The notes: a model not told the origin generated them from the sequence alone. A DNA stretch of 64,000 nucleotides from Bradyrhizobium sp. ORS 375 (GCF_000239775.1 NZ_CAFI01000494.1:1-64000), one strand, 5' to 3'. Counted from the stretch's first letter, positions 36,944-48,936 are shown. Made by a program: numbers and translations.

Positions 36944-38161
36944 ATGTCCGGAACGTCTGATCGTTCGCCCCACCATCCTCCCGTGACCGATTGGATCAAT
37001 GACTTCGATCATACGGATTACGCTTGGACCAAAGACCCTTATCCGATCTGGGCTCTCATGCGCGCTGCAGCTCCCATCGTTCACACCGATCGGTTTCTTG
37101 GTTGCTATATGCCGACAACCTATGAAGCCGTTCGCGAGATCGCATATGATACGGACCATTTCTCATCGCGCCGAATTCTGGTTCAAGATGAACGTCCAGA
37201 AATCAAACATCCCGCGCCGCCTATCACCACCGATCCTCCCGAACACAAGGCTGCGAAACAACCGCTTCTTGCACCTTTCGCGCCCGCAGCCGTCAAGGCT
37301 CTCGAGCCTCGCGTTCGCAACATATGCAACGAATTGATCGATGGCTTCATCGCGAAGGGCGAATGCGACGCCGCCATCCAGTTCTCCAAGTATGTCTCCG
37401 TCCGCACGATCGCCCATATGATGGGCATTCCCGAGGAGGATGGCGAGCTATTCATCAAGTGGATTCACGAATTCCTCGTCCTCGGCATCACTGACCGCGC
37501 CTCATTGATGCGCGCGTTCTTCGAAATGAACGACTACTTTTCGGGACAGATTGAAGAGCGGCGTCTGCGTAAATCCGACGATCTGATCTCAACCCTCATG
37601 ACCACGACTGGAGAGGATGGCTCCCTCCTCAATGATAGTCATATCCTGGGCACACTCCGGCTTATCCTTGTTGCAGGCATCGATACCACCTGGAGCGCAA
37701 TCGGAGCCGCTTTGTGGCATCTCGCGCAAACGCCGTCGGATCGTGAGCGATTGGTTGCCGAGCCCCAGCTGATGAGCAGTGCGGTCGAGGAATTCCTGCG
37801 CGCGTATGCACCGGTCACAATGGCAAGGGAAGTGGTCAAGGAGACGATTGTCGCCGGTTGCCCCATGAAACCGGGCAACATGGTTCTGTTGTCCTTTCCA
37901 GCCGCAAACCGTGACCCGTCAGTGTTTCCCGATGCCGACAAAGTCATAATCGACCGAACGGAAAATCGGCACGTCGCATTTGGTCTCGGCATCCACCGAT
38001 GTATTGGATCCCATCTTGCACGCATGGAAATTGCCATTGCTCTCGAAGAATGGCTCAAGCGTATCCCGAATTTCTCCCTGGTCCCGGGCGAAGCTGTTCT
38101 CTGGTCCGAAGGTACGGTACGCGGGCCGCGACGACTCCGGCTCCGCTTTGGTAGAGCATAG
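36944..38161 (+). CDS. Cytochrome P450
   Basis: The 405-residue soluble P450 has the expected motifs: I-helix A-G-I-D-T-T near residues 244-249, K-helix E-E-F-L-R near 282, and the heme-binding loop FGLGIHRCIGSHLAR with the thiolate Cys at about residue 353. ATG 36944 is preferred over 36935 because AAGGA lies at a proper distance from it. With the ferredoxin it forms one unit that converges with the NRPS operon, so oxidation of the NRPS product is the likely job (hydroxylation or ring closure). The substrate cannot be deduced from sequence alone. Confidence 0.93.
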   Translation: MSGTSDRSPHHPPVTDWINDFDHTDYAWTKDPYPIWALMRAAAPIVHTDRFLGCYMPTTYEAVREIAYDTDHFSSRRILVQDERPEIKHPAPPITTDPPEHKAAKQPLLAPFAPAAVKALEPRVRNICNELIDGFIAKGECDAAIQFSKYVSVRTIAHMMGIPEEDGELFIKWIHEFLVLGITDRASLMRAFFEMNDYFSGQIEERRLRKSDDLISTLMTTTGEDGSLLNDSHILGTLRLILVAGIDTTWSAIGAALWHLAQTPSDRERLVAEPQLMSSAVEEFLRAYAPVTMAREVVKETIVAGCPMKPGNMVLLSFPAANRDPSVFPDADKVIIDRTENRHVAFGLGIHRCIGSHLARMEIAIALEEWLKRIPNFSLVPGEAVLWSEGTVRGPRRLRLRFGRA

Positions 38162-38187
38162 TCTTCCGAGCCAGATCTCGCGTGGCG

Positions 38188-39402
38188 TCAACTCGTGCTA
38201 AGTTGTTGCTCTCCCCTCGAAGGGGCCGGCGCGTAAACCACCATTACGATCGCTAGTAGCGGCAGACTCGAACATGTTGCAAATACCGGACCGTATGATG
38301 CACTGAAATCGTGCAGCGCACCTAGCATTCCCGGCATCAAAGCCGATGCGAATTGCGCTGCTGACATCAGGAGGCCCAGCGCTTTGCCGAATGAGGCCGC
38401 AGGAAACTCACGCTGCAGGATGAGAGTCGGCAAAGTCATCACATTACCGGCGGCAATCCCAAGGAGGCAGCTCGCGACGTAAAGCATGATCGGGTAGCTA
38501 GGAAACCAGATCAGCATCGCAGTCGATGCAGATTGAAACGCAAAGATGACAGCGCTTGCCCTGCGTGGAGGTAACCGATCGATGTTCGCGCCGAGAAAGA
38601 TGCGCCCGAGCAATGCTGCCACTGCGACACAGGCTACTGAGGCAGAGGCCCGTTCCGTTCCGACGAGAGGGACGAGATAGTCGACTTGGTAGACCAGTAC
38701 GCCAACCTGAGCCGCCAAGACCAGAGAGAACGGCGCAGCGATCGACCAGAACCTGGTGTCGAGCAAGAGCCTCGAGCCGCTGACAGGCGCAACAGCGGCT
38801 GCTTGCTGTGCTGGAACCGCCCACTTCAGTCCCCACCATGTCAAAGGCAACAAGACCAAAACGAGCCCGGCGACAGTCTGCAAAACCGCTTGCTCGAAGC
38901 CCTGAAGCTGGGCGAGCAGCAGTAACCCAGGCGCAACGGTGAATCCCCCGACACTTATTCCGCTGAGCGCAAGGCTGAGCGCAAATCCGCGCTGCCGGGT
39001 GAATCGCTCCGCCAGCGCAATCGAAATCGCAGTTGCGCTGGCAGCCGCTGACCCCACTCCTACGACGATGGAGGCCATATAGAGGTGCCAAGGTTCACCC
39101 GAGCGGCTGATCGCGACCGAACCGAGTCCGACCAGACCGACGCCGCTCGTCAACACCACCCGTGAACCGAAGCGGCGCACAGCTCCCGAAACCCAGGGCA
39201 GAAGGAGGGCGGCGCAAAGAAACGAAAGCGTCGTCGCGCCACCGATCAGACTGGGGGACCAATGGCGCGAGACCTGCAACTGATTCAGAAACACAGCCTG
39301 ACCGTAGGAGGTGAAACCTCGAACGAATAAGGCGACGCCAAAGCACGCAAGGACAGAGCCCCACGCATTGCGCATTTCGGTTTCATTGAACGCCTTGAAC
39401 AT
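38188..39402 (-). CDS. MFS transporter, candidate exporter of the NRPS product
   Basis: A roughly 404-residue major facilitator with about 12 hydrophobic segments. It resembles the monocarboxylate/oxalate-type branch (FVRGFTSYGQAVFLNQLQV, then WSPSLIGGATTLSFLCAA). It is the third gene of the NRPS-MbtH-MFS operon, so it probably exports the peptide or protects the cell. ATG 39402 is used; a GTG at 39441 would add 13 residues, and an ATG at 39375 is also possible. Its stop is 26 bases from the P450 stop (convergent). No resistance motif is recognised. Confidence 0.85.
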   Translation of the reverse strand: MFKAFNETEMRNAWGSVLACFGVALFVRGFTSYGQAVFLNQLQVSRHWSPSLIGGATTLSFLCAALLLPWVSGAVRRFGSRVVLTSGVGLVGLGSVAISRSGEPWHLYMASIVVGVGSAAASATAISIALAERFTRQRGFALSLALSGISVGGFTVAPGLLLLAQLQGFEQAVLQTVAGLVLVLLPLTWWGLKWAVPAQQAAAVAPVSGSRLLLDTRFWSIAAPFSLVLAAQVGVLVYQVDYLVPLVGTERASASVACVAVAALLGRIFLGANIDRLPPRRASAVIFAFQSASTAMLIWFPSYPIMLYVASCLLGIAAGNVMTLPTLILQREFPAASFGKALGLLMSAAQFASALMPGMLGALHDFSASYGPVFATCSSLPLLAIVMVVYAPAPSRGEQQLSTS

Positions 39403-39506
39403 GGAGACGAATCCGCAGTTTAGGACGTCGAGCCAGACCACCCGATCAAATTAAATGAGCGCCGGCCGCGCGCCGTGATTCGTGCGGCACGACGCAATCG
39501 GCCGAC

Positions 39507-39689
39507 TCACGCAGCACCGACGTCGGTCCAATTCGCATCGATCCAGCGCAAACACTCTTCGCGGTCCCCTTGGGGCCCGACCATCTCCCAACCCGCGGGG
39601 ACTTTGATATGTCTCGGCCACAATGAATGCTGTCCCTGAGCATTGACCAACACGCAGAAGCTTGCCTTCGGATCATCGAACGGGTTCAT
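39507..39689 (-). CDS. MbtH-like protein
   Basis: A 60-residue MbtH protein. It has the family signature: N-P-F-D-D start, FCVLVNAQGQHSLWP, VPAGWEMVG and C-L-R-W-I near W-T-D. MbtH proteins bind adenylation domains and are often needed for their solubility or activity. The frame is open upstream but ATG 39689, 25 bases after the NRPS stop and preceded by GGGAGG, is the family start. Its place directly after the NRPS makes it the dedicated partner of that enzyme. Confidence 0.95.
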   Translation of the reverse strand: MNPFDDPKASFCVLVNAQGQHSLWPRHIKVPAGWEMVGPQGDREECLRWIDANWTDVGAA

Positions 39690-39714
39690 GCTTGCCTCCC
39701 ATACTGATATCGCT

Positions 39715-42700
39715 TCATTCGGCGGGCTCAAAAAGCAGTCCGAATTCGGCCGCTAGACTCCGCCCGATCATCGAGAGCGGCCCCGGATCGCACATTTGAT
39801 CATGCGTCGCATCGATGTCTCTCAGGCAGATCGGCCTCTTGCAATAGGGCTGCCAGAGGTCGGCCATGACAGGCGGAACGCCCGATGCTTCCGCCTTCTT
39901 CGCAGCGGCGAAAAGAACCGTCCTGCCTCCGAACTGAGGTATGGCAGCGGCCCGCTTCGCCACCCGAATATTCGCGCGGAACGCATCGACCAAACGGCCG
40001 ATCATCTCGGTCTCCAATCCACTCAGCGGATGGTTCGCACGTCTCAGAGCCGCGATGCAGTCCGCCGGCGTCAGCTCCCGGCCTGTGGCACACAGATGCA
40101 AGCCAATCGAGGTCATCCAGTGGTGTAACAATTCCGGTTCTGCGTCGGCATGTTCCGCAGACACCATACCGGGAGGATAGCTGTCGAGCATCGTGAGTAG
40201 CGCGACCTCTTGTCCGCTTGCCTCAAGTTCACAAGCCAAGCGGTGCGCGATCATGCCGCCAAATGACCAACCCAGCAGATGATAGGGCCCGGTCGGCTGC
40301 AGCTCGATCAAATCCTCCATGCAGCGTAAGATCACATCGTCGAGCGAGCGGGGCAGCAAGCTCGGTTCCAAAGCAGCGGCCGTCTGCAAACCATAGATCG
40401 AGATGTCCTCCGGAAGATGCTTGGAAAGCCCAAGATAGGGCCAGCAGAGTCCCGCCACAGGATGAACGCAGATCAGGGACCTCGCACGCGCGCTCTGACG
40501 GATCACCAGCCTCCGTCCCAGCACTATCGCGTGGGAGACTCTCTCAGATTGCGGAGAGCCCGCGTTTTCGTCCAAGGTCGCCGCAAGCTCAATTATCTTT
40601 GGCTTCTCGAACACGGTCCAGACCGGCAGGTCGATGCCTAGCCGTTCCCTGATCAGGGCGGTCAGTCGCATCGCGAGCAGAGAGTGTCCACCCAATTCAA
40701 AGAAGCTCTTGTTGACGTCGACCTGTTCCAAATCGAGGATCTCGGCAAACAAAGTGACGAGCAGCCTCTCATTCTCGGTAGACACATGAGGTGGTTCGTG
40801 CTCGGCGAATGATTGGTACGCCAATCGCGAATGATCGAGCTTTCCATTCGCGCTCAGTGGTAGATCGTCTACGAGGACGATGACGGAGGGAACCATGTAG
40901 CTTGGCAGGGCTTCGCTCAACGCTTGTCGCAATCTTCCGGTGTCCACCGACAGCCCCATGCTTGGGACGACATAGCTGATGAGCCGTCCGCCGCCCGGCG
41001 TGTCCTTCGCGAGCACGGTCCTTGCGGCGCGGACCTGCTCATGGCGACGCAAGACTGCATCAATCTCGCCGAGTTCAATGCGGAAGCCGCGCAGCTTCAC
41101 CTGGTCATCGGTTCGCCCAACAAACAGAAGCGCGCCATCGCTCCGCCAGCGAACCAGATCTCCTGTGCGATACATGCGCGTCCCTGGGGAGCCAAAGGGG
41201 CACGCCACGAACCGCATTGCTGTCCATCCCGGCTGGCGGAGATAGCCAGCCGCGACCCCGCTGCCAGCGATGTAAAGCTCACCGATCACTCCCGTTGGCA
41301 CCAGCTGCAGGTTTCGATCGAGAACATAGATCCGCGTGTTATCGATCGGCACGCCAATGGGCGGATCTGCGACATCTGCCGCCGTCAACCAATGCGCTGT
41401 CGAGAATATCGTTATCTCTGTCGGTCCATAGAGATTCATCAGCCCGCGCGAGAACTGGAAGAGTTCCCGTGCCACATCCGAGGGCAACGCTTCTCCACCT
41501 GACATGACGCAGAGCTGCCGCAGGAACGTTCTGTGGCCAGTTGCCAACATCGTCTGCCAAAGGGTCGGCGTGCCATGCATGTGCGTGACCTCAAATCGCT
41601 CGATCTCCTGCACGAGGCGAAGCGGGTCGACCACGACCTTTTGGGAGGCCATGATAAGCCGCGCACCAGAAATCAGCGGCAACACAAGTTCCAGCACGGA
41701 TGCGTCGAATCCAATAGAAGTCGAAGCAAGAACCCGGTGATGCGAGCAATATGCGATTATCCTCGTGGCGGCCGCAAGGAGGTTCAACAGACCACGTCGC
41801 CGGACAACAACACCCTTGGGCCGTCCGGTCGACCCCGACGTATAAATGATATATGCGGGCCGATCGTGTTCGGAGGCGTGATTTACGAGACCAACGTTGG
41901 CGGTTGGCTTGTCGGCGAGCGCCCGCATCGTCTCCGGGGAGTCATAGATCAGCTTCCAGCCGCCTGGCACCGCACGATCGAGAGAGCCAACGTTGCGTGA
42001 GCTGCATATCGTCAATCGCGGCAGCACATCGCTATGAATCAATCCGATCCTATCATTCGGAAGCCCGAGATCGATCGGGACATAGGCAGCATCAACCTTG
42101 AAAACAGCCAGCAAAGCAATGATCAGGGCACAGGAGCGTGGAAGCGCAACAGCTATTGCATCCCCCGGCGCAACGCCGAGCTCAATAAGATGGACGGCCA
42201 ATTGGTTTGCACGAGCGTTGAGTTCATCATAAGTGAGGCACTCTGCTTCGTCCTGAACTGCAATCGCACCGGCGTTGCGAACGACCTGCTCCTCAAAGAG
42301 AGCTCGTAGCGATGTTTCAGCGACGGCATTTCTTGTATCATTCCAAAGCGAGAGGAGACGCTCGCGTTCGTCCTTCTCCATGATCTCCAGGACCGCAACC
42401 GCCAGATCCGGCGCCTCCAATGCGCTTGCCAGAAGCTCTTTGAAGCAGTTACCGAGCCGCACGACGGTCGAGCGGTCGAACAAATCCGACCGATACTCGA
42501 GACGAATTCGAACGCCACCGGCCTCCGAATCGGAGCGATCACTTTCGGTCACATCGAAGGCGAGGTCGAACCTCACAAGCTCTGGCTCAAACCTTTCCCA
42601 CTTGACCGAAGCACCCGAGAAGTTCGGCGGCGGCGATTGACGCGGCTGCATGTTGAGCATGACCTGAAAGATCGGGTGTACAGCCAGCGACCGTGGCGGA

Positions 42701-45700
42701 TTAATTGTCTCGACGATCCGGTCAAACGGCAGATCCTGATTCTCATAATTCTTAAGCGCAACATCCCTGGTATGCGCCAGAAGCGATGAAAAGCTGACTT
42801 GGCCACCTGTGTCGATCCGAAACGGCAACGTGTTTACGAAGCATCCGATGAGCTCATCCAGAACGATCTCGCCTCGTCCCGAGACTGGACTGCCGATGAC
42901 GATATCGTCTCCGCACCCGATCCGGGTCAGGAACGCCGATATCGCTGCGAGCAGGACCATAAATAGACTTGCATCGTTTGCATGCGCTAGCTCGCGCATT
43001 TTTCGATGAACATCAGAGTCAAGATGAAGAATGACCGCATCGCCGGCATAGCTTACTGTTCTCGATCGAGGCCGATCGAAGGGAAGTTCGATTTGCGTTG
43101 GGGCTCCCGCGAGCGCCTTTCTCCAGTACGCAACCTGATCAGCAATGTCGGCCTCTCCCAGCCGGCGACGCTGCCAGAGCGCAAAATCAGCGTATTGAAC
43201 GGGCAGCGGCGCCCAACGCGGTTCTCTTCCCAGAACCCGAGCCGCATACGCTGCCGAGAGATCGTCCACCAACCTCGCTCGTGACCAGCCATCCGCAGCC
43301 GTGTGATGGACCACCAGATGAACGACCCAGCTCTCGGCGCCAAGATGCAACACCGCGGTACGCAAAGGCAGCTCTTTCGCCAGATCGAACCTGTACCGCG
43401 AAAGATCGGCGAGCATGGGCGCAAGCTCCGCCTCGGCCGCGTCCAACCTGACGACCTCCAGGCGAGCCGCCGCCCACTCGACTGAAGCGATCACCTGCCT
43501 CGGATCGCCTTCCATCGTATGAAGAAGTGTTCGGAGGCTCTCGTGCCGATTCACGACGTCAAGCAGCGCGGTGCTGAGTGCGGCAACGTCAAGGGCTCCC
43601 GTCACCCTGAAGGCCAGCGGAATGTTGTAAGCCCGGATTGCCTCCAGGTCTTGACACAGAAATGCAAGACTTTCCTGGGTCGACGCCATTGGAAGCAGGT
43701 GCGGGCGCTCCCCAGCAGACAACCTCCTTCCCTGGACGCTTCTGGCATGTCCGAGGTGAAGAGCCAACTGCGCCACGGTCGGCATGTCGAACAGCTGACG
43801 ACCGGGAACCTTCCTCCCGAGAACAGCCTGTATGCGGCCGGCAACTCGGGTGGCACCAAGCGAGTCTCCCCCAAGCTTGAAGAAATCGTCGTGAATGCCA
43901 ATCCGCTCGGTGGCGAGCACCGACTCGAATATCCCGCACAGTGCGCGCTCAACGCTGGTCCGCGGCGGATGATATGATTGGGATCGCGCCAGGTCCGGCC
44001 GCGGCAGCATTTGTCTATCGAGTTTTCCGTTCGCCGTGAGTGGCCACGCGGCAACTTGGACGATAAACGAGGGAACCATGTAAGAGGGGAGCGACCGGAC
44101 GAGCGCCTCTCTCAGGCGAGAAATCAACTCACCAGCATCCTCCTTCAATCTCGGCTGGTTACCACGGCGATGATCGATTTCCGTCAGCCCCGCAGAGTCC
44201 CCGTCCTGAAACCGCCACTCCGGACTGAAGATGCCGTCATAGCCCTCGTCGGCTTCCAACCGAATCCATTCGAACGGAACATTCAGCTCAGTTGCGAGGT
44301 CATGGATCCGCGATAGCTGTTCACCGAACGGCTCTGCCGATTTTCGATGGACCGCCGCGACGTCGAGCTGCTGTTCACCTCCCTCGAACAACATCCGACC
44401 TGCCGCGATCGCGCCCGCGCAACGCCTGTCTCTCACTCCCTTCAAACCGATCGGTGCATTCGGGTTTAGAGCAATCGCGCGCCGAACGTGCGACTCCCAG
44501 TCTTCGGTTGGGGACCAAGCTATCCAGGTTTGAGGGTCTGCGATGGATCTCTTCCGGCCGACATGCAGGATCGCGTCGAATCGAAAGCGACTGATCTCGT
44601 TTGCGTAGTCTCCCGGCTTAGGCGCGATCGTAGCGCTTCCAACTTTCGGCCACGAGCTTGCCAGATCGTGGAACAGAGCGGGATGGAGTACGAGCTCCCT
44701 CTCATTGGCAAGACCGGCCTGCACCCGCGATTTCAAGACTGCAACAGAAGAGCTCGGCGCCGACTTAAACAGCTCCACGGAAGCATGATAGGCCCTGAGC
44801 GACGTGAGATTGCGCACATCTCCGACGAAGATTGATCCGCCCGCGGATACGACACGAACCGCCTGCGCGAGAACTCTTATAAAGTAGTCCAGATTCGGAA
44901 AATACTGCGCGACCGAGTTCAATATGACGACGTCGACGCTGTCGTCGGACATAAAGTCGAGCTCGTGCGCGGCGTTGTGCCGAAGCTCAACATGATCGAG
45001 CCCGCCTTGCTTCTCCATATAGCCTCGAAGTGTTGCGAGAGGCTGCGCCGCAAAGTCCAGGCCAACATACGACTCAACATGGGGCGCCAATCGCCTCAGC
45101 AGCGCACCCGCCCCGCATCCGATCTCAAGAACCCTCCTCGGCCGCAGCGCTTTTACGCATGCCTCCGTTTCGTCGAGCCAAACCTTCATCTCCTCTCGCG
45201 GAAACGGAGCGCCCTGATAGCTGTCGCGCCAAACGATCTCGTCCATGGCCTCCAGGGACGTTGGCGCAAGACCATACGCAGCATCATAGCTGCCCATCCA
45301 GCCCGCGAGATCGGGCTGATCTTGTCCGCGGCTTACGCCGTTCTGCGCCAGAACGTAGGCGACGAGCCGCTGCTCGCCCGCACGTTCCTGCATCATAACA
45401 AGCGCCTCTTGCACCTGCGGGTCTGCCGTGAGGATCGCCTCGATTTCAGCCGGCTCTACGCGGTGACCACGGATCTTAATCTGGTGGTCGGAGCGCCCGC
45501 AAAATCGCAGGGCTCCGCTTGCATCCCAATAGGCAAGATCTCCCGTCCGGTACATTCGGCTCCCTGGCGCACCGTACGGGTCAGCAACGAAGCGCTCGGC
45601 GGTCAGACCAAAGCGGTTTAGATAGCCTCGCGCGAGCGTGGGCCCGGCGATGTACAGGTCGCCAACAACTCCGACCGGGGATATCTGGAGAGTCGAGTCG

Positions 45701-48075
45701 AGCACATACGTCCGGACGCCTGCAAGTGGAGTTCCCAGAGAAACCACTTCACTCGCTAAACCTGCGGCATCACTGCGCAGCACTTCCCGTGCAGTTGCCC
45801 AAATGGTCGTCTCCGTCGGCCCGTATAGATTCCAGACGCTCGATGTGCTCGACACCAGGAGATTCGCCAGTTCGACCGAGAGCGCCTCGCCTCCCGTCAG
45901 AACACGAACGCCGCTGAGGGCCTGCCTGTCTTCTGCGACCAAGAGCTTCCACAGGCTGGGCGTTGCCTGCATGGAAGTCACGCCAGATCTTCGAATGATC
46001 GCTTTCAGCGCGTTGGGGTCGGCAACGTCACTTTCCTCAGCGACCACAACCCTGGCACCATTAAGGAGGGGCAGCAGCAGCTCCAAAATGGAGATATCGA
46101 ACGACACGGTGGTCGTTGCGAGATGACAATCGTCTGGCGAGAACGGAATTTGCAGCGAGATCGCGTGGAAGAAAGAAGCCAAAGCGCCCCTCTCGACAAC
46201 CACTCCCTTGGGGCGCCCCGTCGAACCCGACGTAAACATCACATAGGCGGGATGCTGAAGCGAACTCGCAGATCGCGTCTTTGAAGTGCCGAGCTTCTTC
46301 GGCGCTTCAACATTGCGGGGAGCGTCACCTATGCCGACATCGAGGTATTCGACTGCGGCTTCCATGGCGACGGCCCGGAATGCATCCGACGCAGAGATCA
46401 ATGCAGCCGGCCTCGCGTCATCCAGGATCTGACGCACTCGGTGAGACGGCGTATCCGGATTGAGAGGAAGAAACGCCGCGCCGACCTTGAGCACGCCTAG
46501 GATCGCGCTGAGCACGCTTGAACGCTCCACGGCGACCGCAACGACATCATGGGGACCCACCCCCATTTCCATCAAAGTAACGGCTATTCGGTTCGCTTCG
46601 GCATCAAGCTCTGCGAACGAGAGGACGCGGTTCGAATAGGACACCGCCTGACAATGCGGCGCCTTCTCGACTTGCGCCTCGAACAACGTGACTACGTCAT
46701 CGGGCGCGCTCAGGGGACACGACGCGCCGATGGCCAGCAGCTCTCTCTGTTCCTCCTCCCCCACAATCACGAGCTCGCAAATCTTCTTGTCGAGCGACTC
46801 GACCGTCAGCTGCGACATCACTGTCGTCCATCGAGCGAAATGACTTTCTAGCGCGGCGGCATCGTAGTTACTCGGATTTCCGTTGAGCGTGACTCGGATG
46901 TCTCCTCGCGCCAAACCGGTATATACCCAGATCTCCAGGTCGTTGACCGGCCCCGTCGATAGCATGCACTCGTGGCCCCGGACGTCACCGAATTCAACGT
47001 CATAATCGAAGGGCATGACGTTGACGAACGTTCCACAAAGACTGACGGTGTCAACATTGGCACGAGCCGCATTTCGCAGCTCCTCCCCCCTGTATCTTTG
47101 GTGTCGCAACAGCTCCCGCGATCGCAGGGCTACCGACCTTAGAAGACTCCCTACGGTGTCGTCGGGGCTGATCTCCAAGCGCAGTGGTAGAACATTGGAC
47201 ATATTCCCAAATGCCCGCCGGGCCCGGTCCCCGATGCGGCCGGTGACGACCGAGTCGATTGCGACATCGCGGCGGCCGGACAATCTATGGATATAGGCAG
47301 CTACGGACGCAAACATCACCTGCGCGATAGTGGTTTTCGCTGCAGCGGCCGTCTGCCTGAGCGTCTCTGCGAGATCCTGAGGAAGACGATCAGTGTATCG
47401 GAGATAGCTCGCCGTGCGACCAGGAGCACGACCCGACAACGTCGGGGGAGCCTCCCAGCCCTCCATTCGTCGGGTCCAGTAATCACGATCACGTTGATAA
47501 CCCGCTGAGGCGCGGTAGTGGAGTTCGAGGTCGAGCGTTTCAAACCACGTCGGCCTGTCCTCCGCAGCTGCTTTTCTGCCAGCGATAAGCGCGGAGTAGA
47601 TGCGAGCAACTCGTTGAGACAGGATAAGTGCGCTGACCCCATCACCGACGATATGGTGCACACGCACGTAGTATAGAAAGCGCCTTTCCTCGACTTTAAG
47701 CAAGGCGAAGTTGTAGTAGGGCCAGCGACCGAGATCGCTCGCTCCTGTCATGTCTCGCCGCATCCAAGCTTCGGCGGCCGAAACGGGCTCAGCTTCTGCC
47801 GACAGATCGATAAACGGCATACTCCAGGCTACCCGCGGTTCACAGAATTGCCGCGGGCCTTCGGGGCTGTCTACGATCCGGATGTTCAGGGCATCCATCT
47901 CGGAAATCGCTGTCGAGACGGCAAGCTCCATAAGTCGGCGATCGACATGTTCCTCAATGTCGAAGTAATGGGCTTGCGGATACAAGCAGCCCGTCGGATC
48001 GAGCTGTAACGCTGTCCAGATTCCCAGTTGCGCGCCCGATAGCTCGCGCAGAATAGAATCGTTCGATTGTTGCAT
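39715..48075 (-). CDS. Two-module NRPS, C-A(MT)-T-C-A-T-TE
   Basis: The 2,786-residue megasynthase is read in order as follows. Starter-type condensation domain, residues about 10-440, with HHIVGDG near 140. Adenylation domain 1, about 465-1375, with [11 protein letters not shown] near 613, interrupted after its A8 motif by a methyltransferase (about 915-1225, SAM motif LEIGCGAG near 983). Carrier domain with LGGDSLG near 1405. Condensation domain 2, HHTAADG near 1590. Adenylation domain 2, [11 protein letters not shown] near 2077. Carrier LGGHSLL near 2462. Thioesterase, GWSFGG near 2604. Both invariant A10 lysines (NGKLD) are present. The selectivity codes I read are DILQLGLIWK (glycine, from recollected tables) and DALHMGLIFK (unassigned). 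The methyltransferase position is that of amide N-methyltransferases. No motif is broken, so the enzyme should work if phosphopantetheinylated. Confidence 0.96.
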   Translation of the reverse strand: MQQSNDSILRELSGAQLGIWTALQLDPTGCLYPQAHYFDIEEHVDRRLMELAVSTAISEMDALNIRIVDSPEGPRQFCEPRVAWSMPFIDLSAEAEPVSAAEAWMRRDMTGASDLGRWPYYNFALLKVEERRFLYYVRVHHIVGDGVSALILSQRVARIYSALIAGRKAAAEDRPTWFETLDLELHYRASAGYQRDRDYWTRRMEGWEAPPTLSGRAPGRTASYLRYTDRLPQDLAETLRQTAAAAKTTIAQVMFASVAAYIHRLSGRRDVAIDSVVTGRIGDRARRAFGNMSNVLPLRLEISPDDTVGSLLRSVALRSRELLRHQRYRGEELRNAARANVDTVSLCGTFVNVMPFDYDVEFGDVRGHECMLSTGPVNDLEIWVYTGLARGDIRVTLNGNPSNYDAAALESHFARWTTVMSQLTVESLDKKICELVIVGEEEQRELLAIGASCPLSAPDDVVTLFEAQVEKAPHCQAVSYSNRVLSFAELDAEANRIAVTLMEMGVGPHDVVAVAVERSSVLSAILGVLKVGAAFLPLNPDTPSHRVRQILDDARPAALISASDAFRAVAMEAAVEYLDVGIGDAPRNVEAPKKLGTSKTRSASSLQHPAYVMFTSGSTGRPKGVVVERGALASFFHAISLQIPFSPDDCHLATTTVSFDISILELLLPLLNGARVVVAEESDVADPNALKAIIRRSGVTSMQATPSLWKLLVAEDRQALSGVRVLTGGEALSVELANLLVSSTSSVWNLYGPTETTIWATAREVLRSDAAGLASEVVSLGTPLAGVRTYVLDSTLQISPVGVVGDLYIAGPTLARGYLNRFGLTAERFVADPYGAPGSRMYRTGDLAYWDASGALRFCGRSDHQIKIRGHRVEPAEIEAILTADPQVQEALVMMQERAGEQRLVAYVLAQNGVSRGQDQPDLAGWMGSYDAAYGLAPTSLEAMDEIVWRDSYQGAPFPREEMKVWLDETEACVKALRPRRVLEIGCGAGALLRRLAPHVESYVGLDFAAQPLATLRGYMEKQGGLDHVELRHNAAHELDFMSDDSVDVVILNSVAQYFPNLDYFIRVLAQAVRVVSAGGSIFVGDVRNLTSLRAYHASVELFKSAPSSSVAVLKSRVQAGLANERELVLHPALFHDLASSWPKVGSATIAPKPGDYANEISRFRFDAILHVGRKRSIADPQTWIAWSPTEDWESHVRRAIALNPNAPIGLKGVRDRRCAGAIAAGRMLFEGGEQQLDVAAVHRKSAEPFGEQLSRIHDLATELNVPFEWIRLEADEGYDGIFSPEWRFQDGDSAGLTEIDHRRGNQPRLKEDAGELISRLREALVRSLPSYMVPSFIVQVAAWPLTANGKLDRQMLPRPDLARSQSYHPPRTSVERALCGIFESVLATERIGIHDDFFKLGGDSLGATRVAGRIQAVLGRKVPGRQLFDMPTVAQLALHLGHARSVQGRRLSAGERPHLLPMASTQESLAFLCQDLEAIRAYNIPLAFRVTGALDVAALSTALLDVVNRHESLRTLLHTMEGDPRQVIASVEWAAARLEVVRLDAAEAELAPMLADLSRYRFDLAKELPLRTAVLHLGAESWVVHLVVHHTAADGWSRARLVDDLSAAYAARVLGREPRWAPLPVQYADFALWQRRRLGEADIADQVAYWRKALAGAPTQIELPFDRPRSRTVSYAGDAVILHLDSDVHRKMRELAHANDASLFMVLLAAISAFLTRIGCGDDIVIGSPVSGRGEIVLDELIGCFVNTLPFRIDTGGQVSFSSLLAHTRDVALKNYENQDLPFDRIVETINPPRSLAVHPIFQVMLNMQPRQSPPPNFSGASVKWERFEPELVRFDLAFDVTESDRSDSEAGGVRIRLEYRSDLFDRSTVVRLGNCFKELLASALEAPDLAVAVLEIMEKDERERLLSLWNDTRNAVAETSLRALFEEQVVRNAGAIAVQDEAECLTYDELNARANQLAVHLIELGVAPGDAIAVALPRSCALIIALLAVFKVDAAYVPIDLGLPNDRIGLIHSDVLPRLTICSSRNVGSLDRAVPGGWKLIYDSPETMRALADKPTANVGLVNHASEHDRPAYIIYTSGSTGRPKGVVVRRRGLLNLLAAATRIIAYCSHHRVLASTSIGFDASVLELVLPLISGARLIMASQKVVVDPLRLVQEIERFEVTHMHGTPTLWQTMLATGHRTFLRQLCVMSGGEALPSDVARELFQFSRGLMNLYGPTEITIFSTAHWLTAADVADPPIGVPIDNTRIYVLDRNLQLVPTGVIGELYIAGSGVAAGYLRQPGWTAMRFVACPFGSPGTRMYRTGDLVRWRSDGALLFVGRTDDQVKLRGFRIELGEIDAVLRRHEQVRAARTVLAKDTPGGGRLISYVVPSMGLSVDTGRLRQALSEALPSYMVPSVIVLVDDLPLSANGKLDHSRLAYQSFAEHEPPHVSTENERLLVTLFAEILDLEQVDVNKSFFELGGHSLLAMRLTALIRERLGIDLPVWTVFEKPKIIELAATLDENAGSPQSERVSHAIVLGRRLVIRQSARARSLICVHPVAGLCWPYLGLSKHLPEDISIYGLQTAAALEPSLLPRSLDDVILRCMEDLIELQPTGPYHLLGWSFGGMIAHRLACELEASGQEVALLTMLDSYPPGMVSAEHADAEPELLHHWMTSIGLHLCATGRELTPADCIAALRRANHPLSGLETEMIGRLVDAFRANIRVAKRAAAIPQFGGRTVLFAAAKKAEASGVPPVMADLWQPYCKRPICLRDIDATHDQMCDPGPLSMIGRSLAAEFGLLFEPAE

Positions 48076-48501
48076 GGCCGCCTGCTCCGCCCTCCGATAC
48101 CGGCGTCACTATCGGAGACGAGACGATTCGCACAAGGTCTCAGCAGCGGAGCGCCTCTACTTTTCGACTCCGGATACGCATTATCGGAACCCCAGCGGAC
48201 TGTTTTCGCCGGCGTCGCATATCAGGCGTCATCCTCACGCCGGAGATGAGCCGGAGATTGTAGCTGACCGGATTCGAGAGGAAGCGGCGCGGCGTTAGTT
48301 TGGCGCAGCAACAATCGATCTCAGATCTCGACCTCATACCCGCACAGAGTTGAGCGACGTCCTGCAGGGACGCCGCTCCTATGAGCCCTAAATCGATCGC
48401 ACCAAACCTTCTAGCCTCCAACCGACAGCTCAGAGACATCGAGAAGAGAGCAACCGATCAATTGAAAATTCGATCTATCGAATTACACCGACCAGGCCCA
48501 C
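48076..48501. other. Promoter region of the NRPS operon; no gene
   Basis: About 430 bases between the NRPS start and the next gene, which is on the same strand. It must hold the NRPS promoter unless that gene reads through. No nod box, NifA or sigma-54 site, or clear -35/-10 pair was recognised. Short frames here have no protein character. Confidence 0.45.
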
Positions 48502-48936
48502 TCAAGACTTGCGCTTTAAGCGCCGCTCGGCGAGCGAAGACGTCGCCGGTGCTGGAAATCCGAAGATCTCGACTTTATACGTTCCACGATCAACGTCGTA
48601 AGTCGAAACGACCGCCTTCTCCCCGGCCTTCCAACTGATCGAGAGCGGTACGGGACACTCCTTACCCTCTTCGTCGACATGAGTTAGCGCGGCGATCACA
48701 TGCCGCTTGATCTCATCCTGCACGGCCTTCGGATAAATCTTCAGGTCGTTCTCCCAGACCTCCTTCTCACTCGCGCTCAATCGATAGAACAGAGCTGTGA
48801 GCGCGCCGAATGGATAGTCTCCACCTGACGTCTTGATCTTCTTGAAGTCGGCAAGCGACTTTCGAAGGTTTGCTGCAGAAAATTGCGCGTTGATGTCTGA
48901 CCTGCCAGGATAATGCCTGACTGTCGTCCTCGTCAT
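48502..48936 (-). CDS. Hypothetical protein
   Basis: A 144-residue protein with a basic start (TRTTVRHYPGRSDINAQFS), a central helical part (NLRKSLADFKKIKTSG, ALFYRLSASEKEVWE, AVQDEIKRHVIAALTH) and a polar C-terminus with V-S-T-Y-D-V-D. It has no membrane segment. ATG 48936 is chosen because AAGG purines precede it and the protein-like sequence starts there; the frame extends further. It sits upstream of the NRPS operon on the same strand, about 430 bases away, so it may or may not belong to it. No family was recognised. Confidence 0.55.
   Translation of the reverse strand: MTRTTVRHYPGRSDINAQFSAANLRKSLADFKKIKTSGGDYPFGALTALFYRLSASEKEVWENDLKIYPKAVQDEIKRHVIAALTHVDEEGKECPVPLSISWKAGEKAVVSTYDVDRGTYKVEIFGFPAPATSSLAERRLKRKS

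Noticed and set aside
39715-48075. Thaxtomin-like pathway (NRPS with methyltransferases, P450, MbtH)
   Set aside because: There is no nitric oxide synthase gene, and one two-module NRPS with a starter condensation domain and thioesterase does not match TxtA/TxtB.
39715-48075. Catecholate siderophore (DhbF-like) pathway
   Set aside because: The domain order recalls DhbF with glycine first, but there are no dihydroxybenzoate genes, siderophore receptor or Fur-like site here, and the methyltransferase is not part of DhbF.
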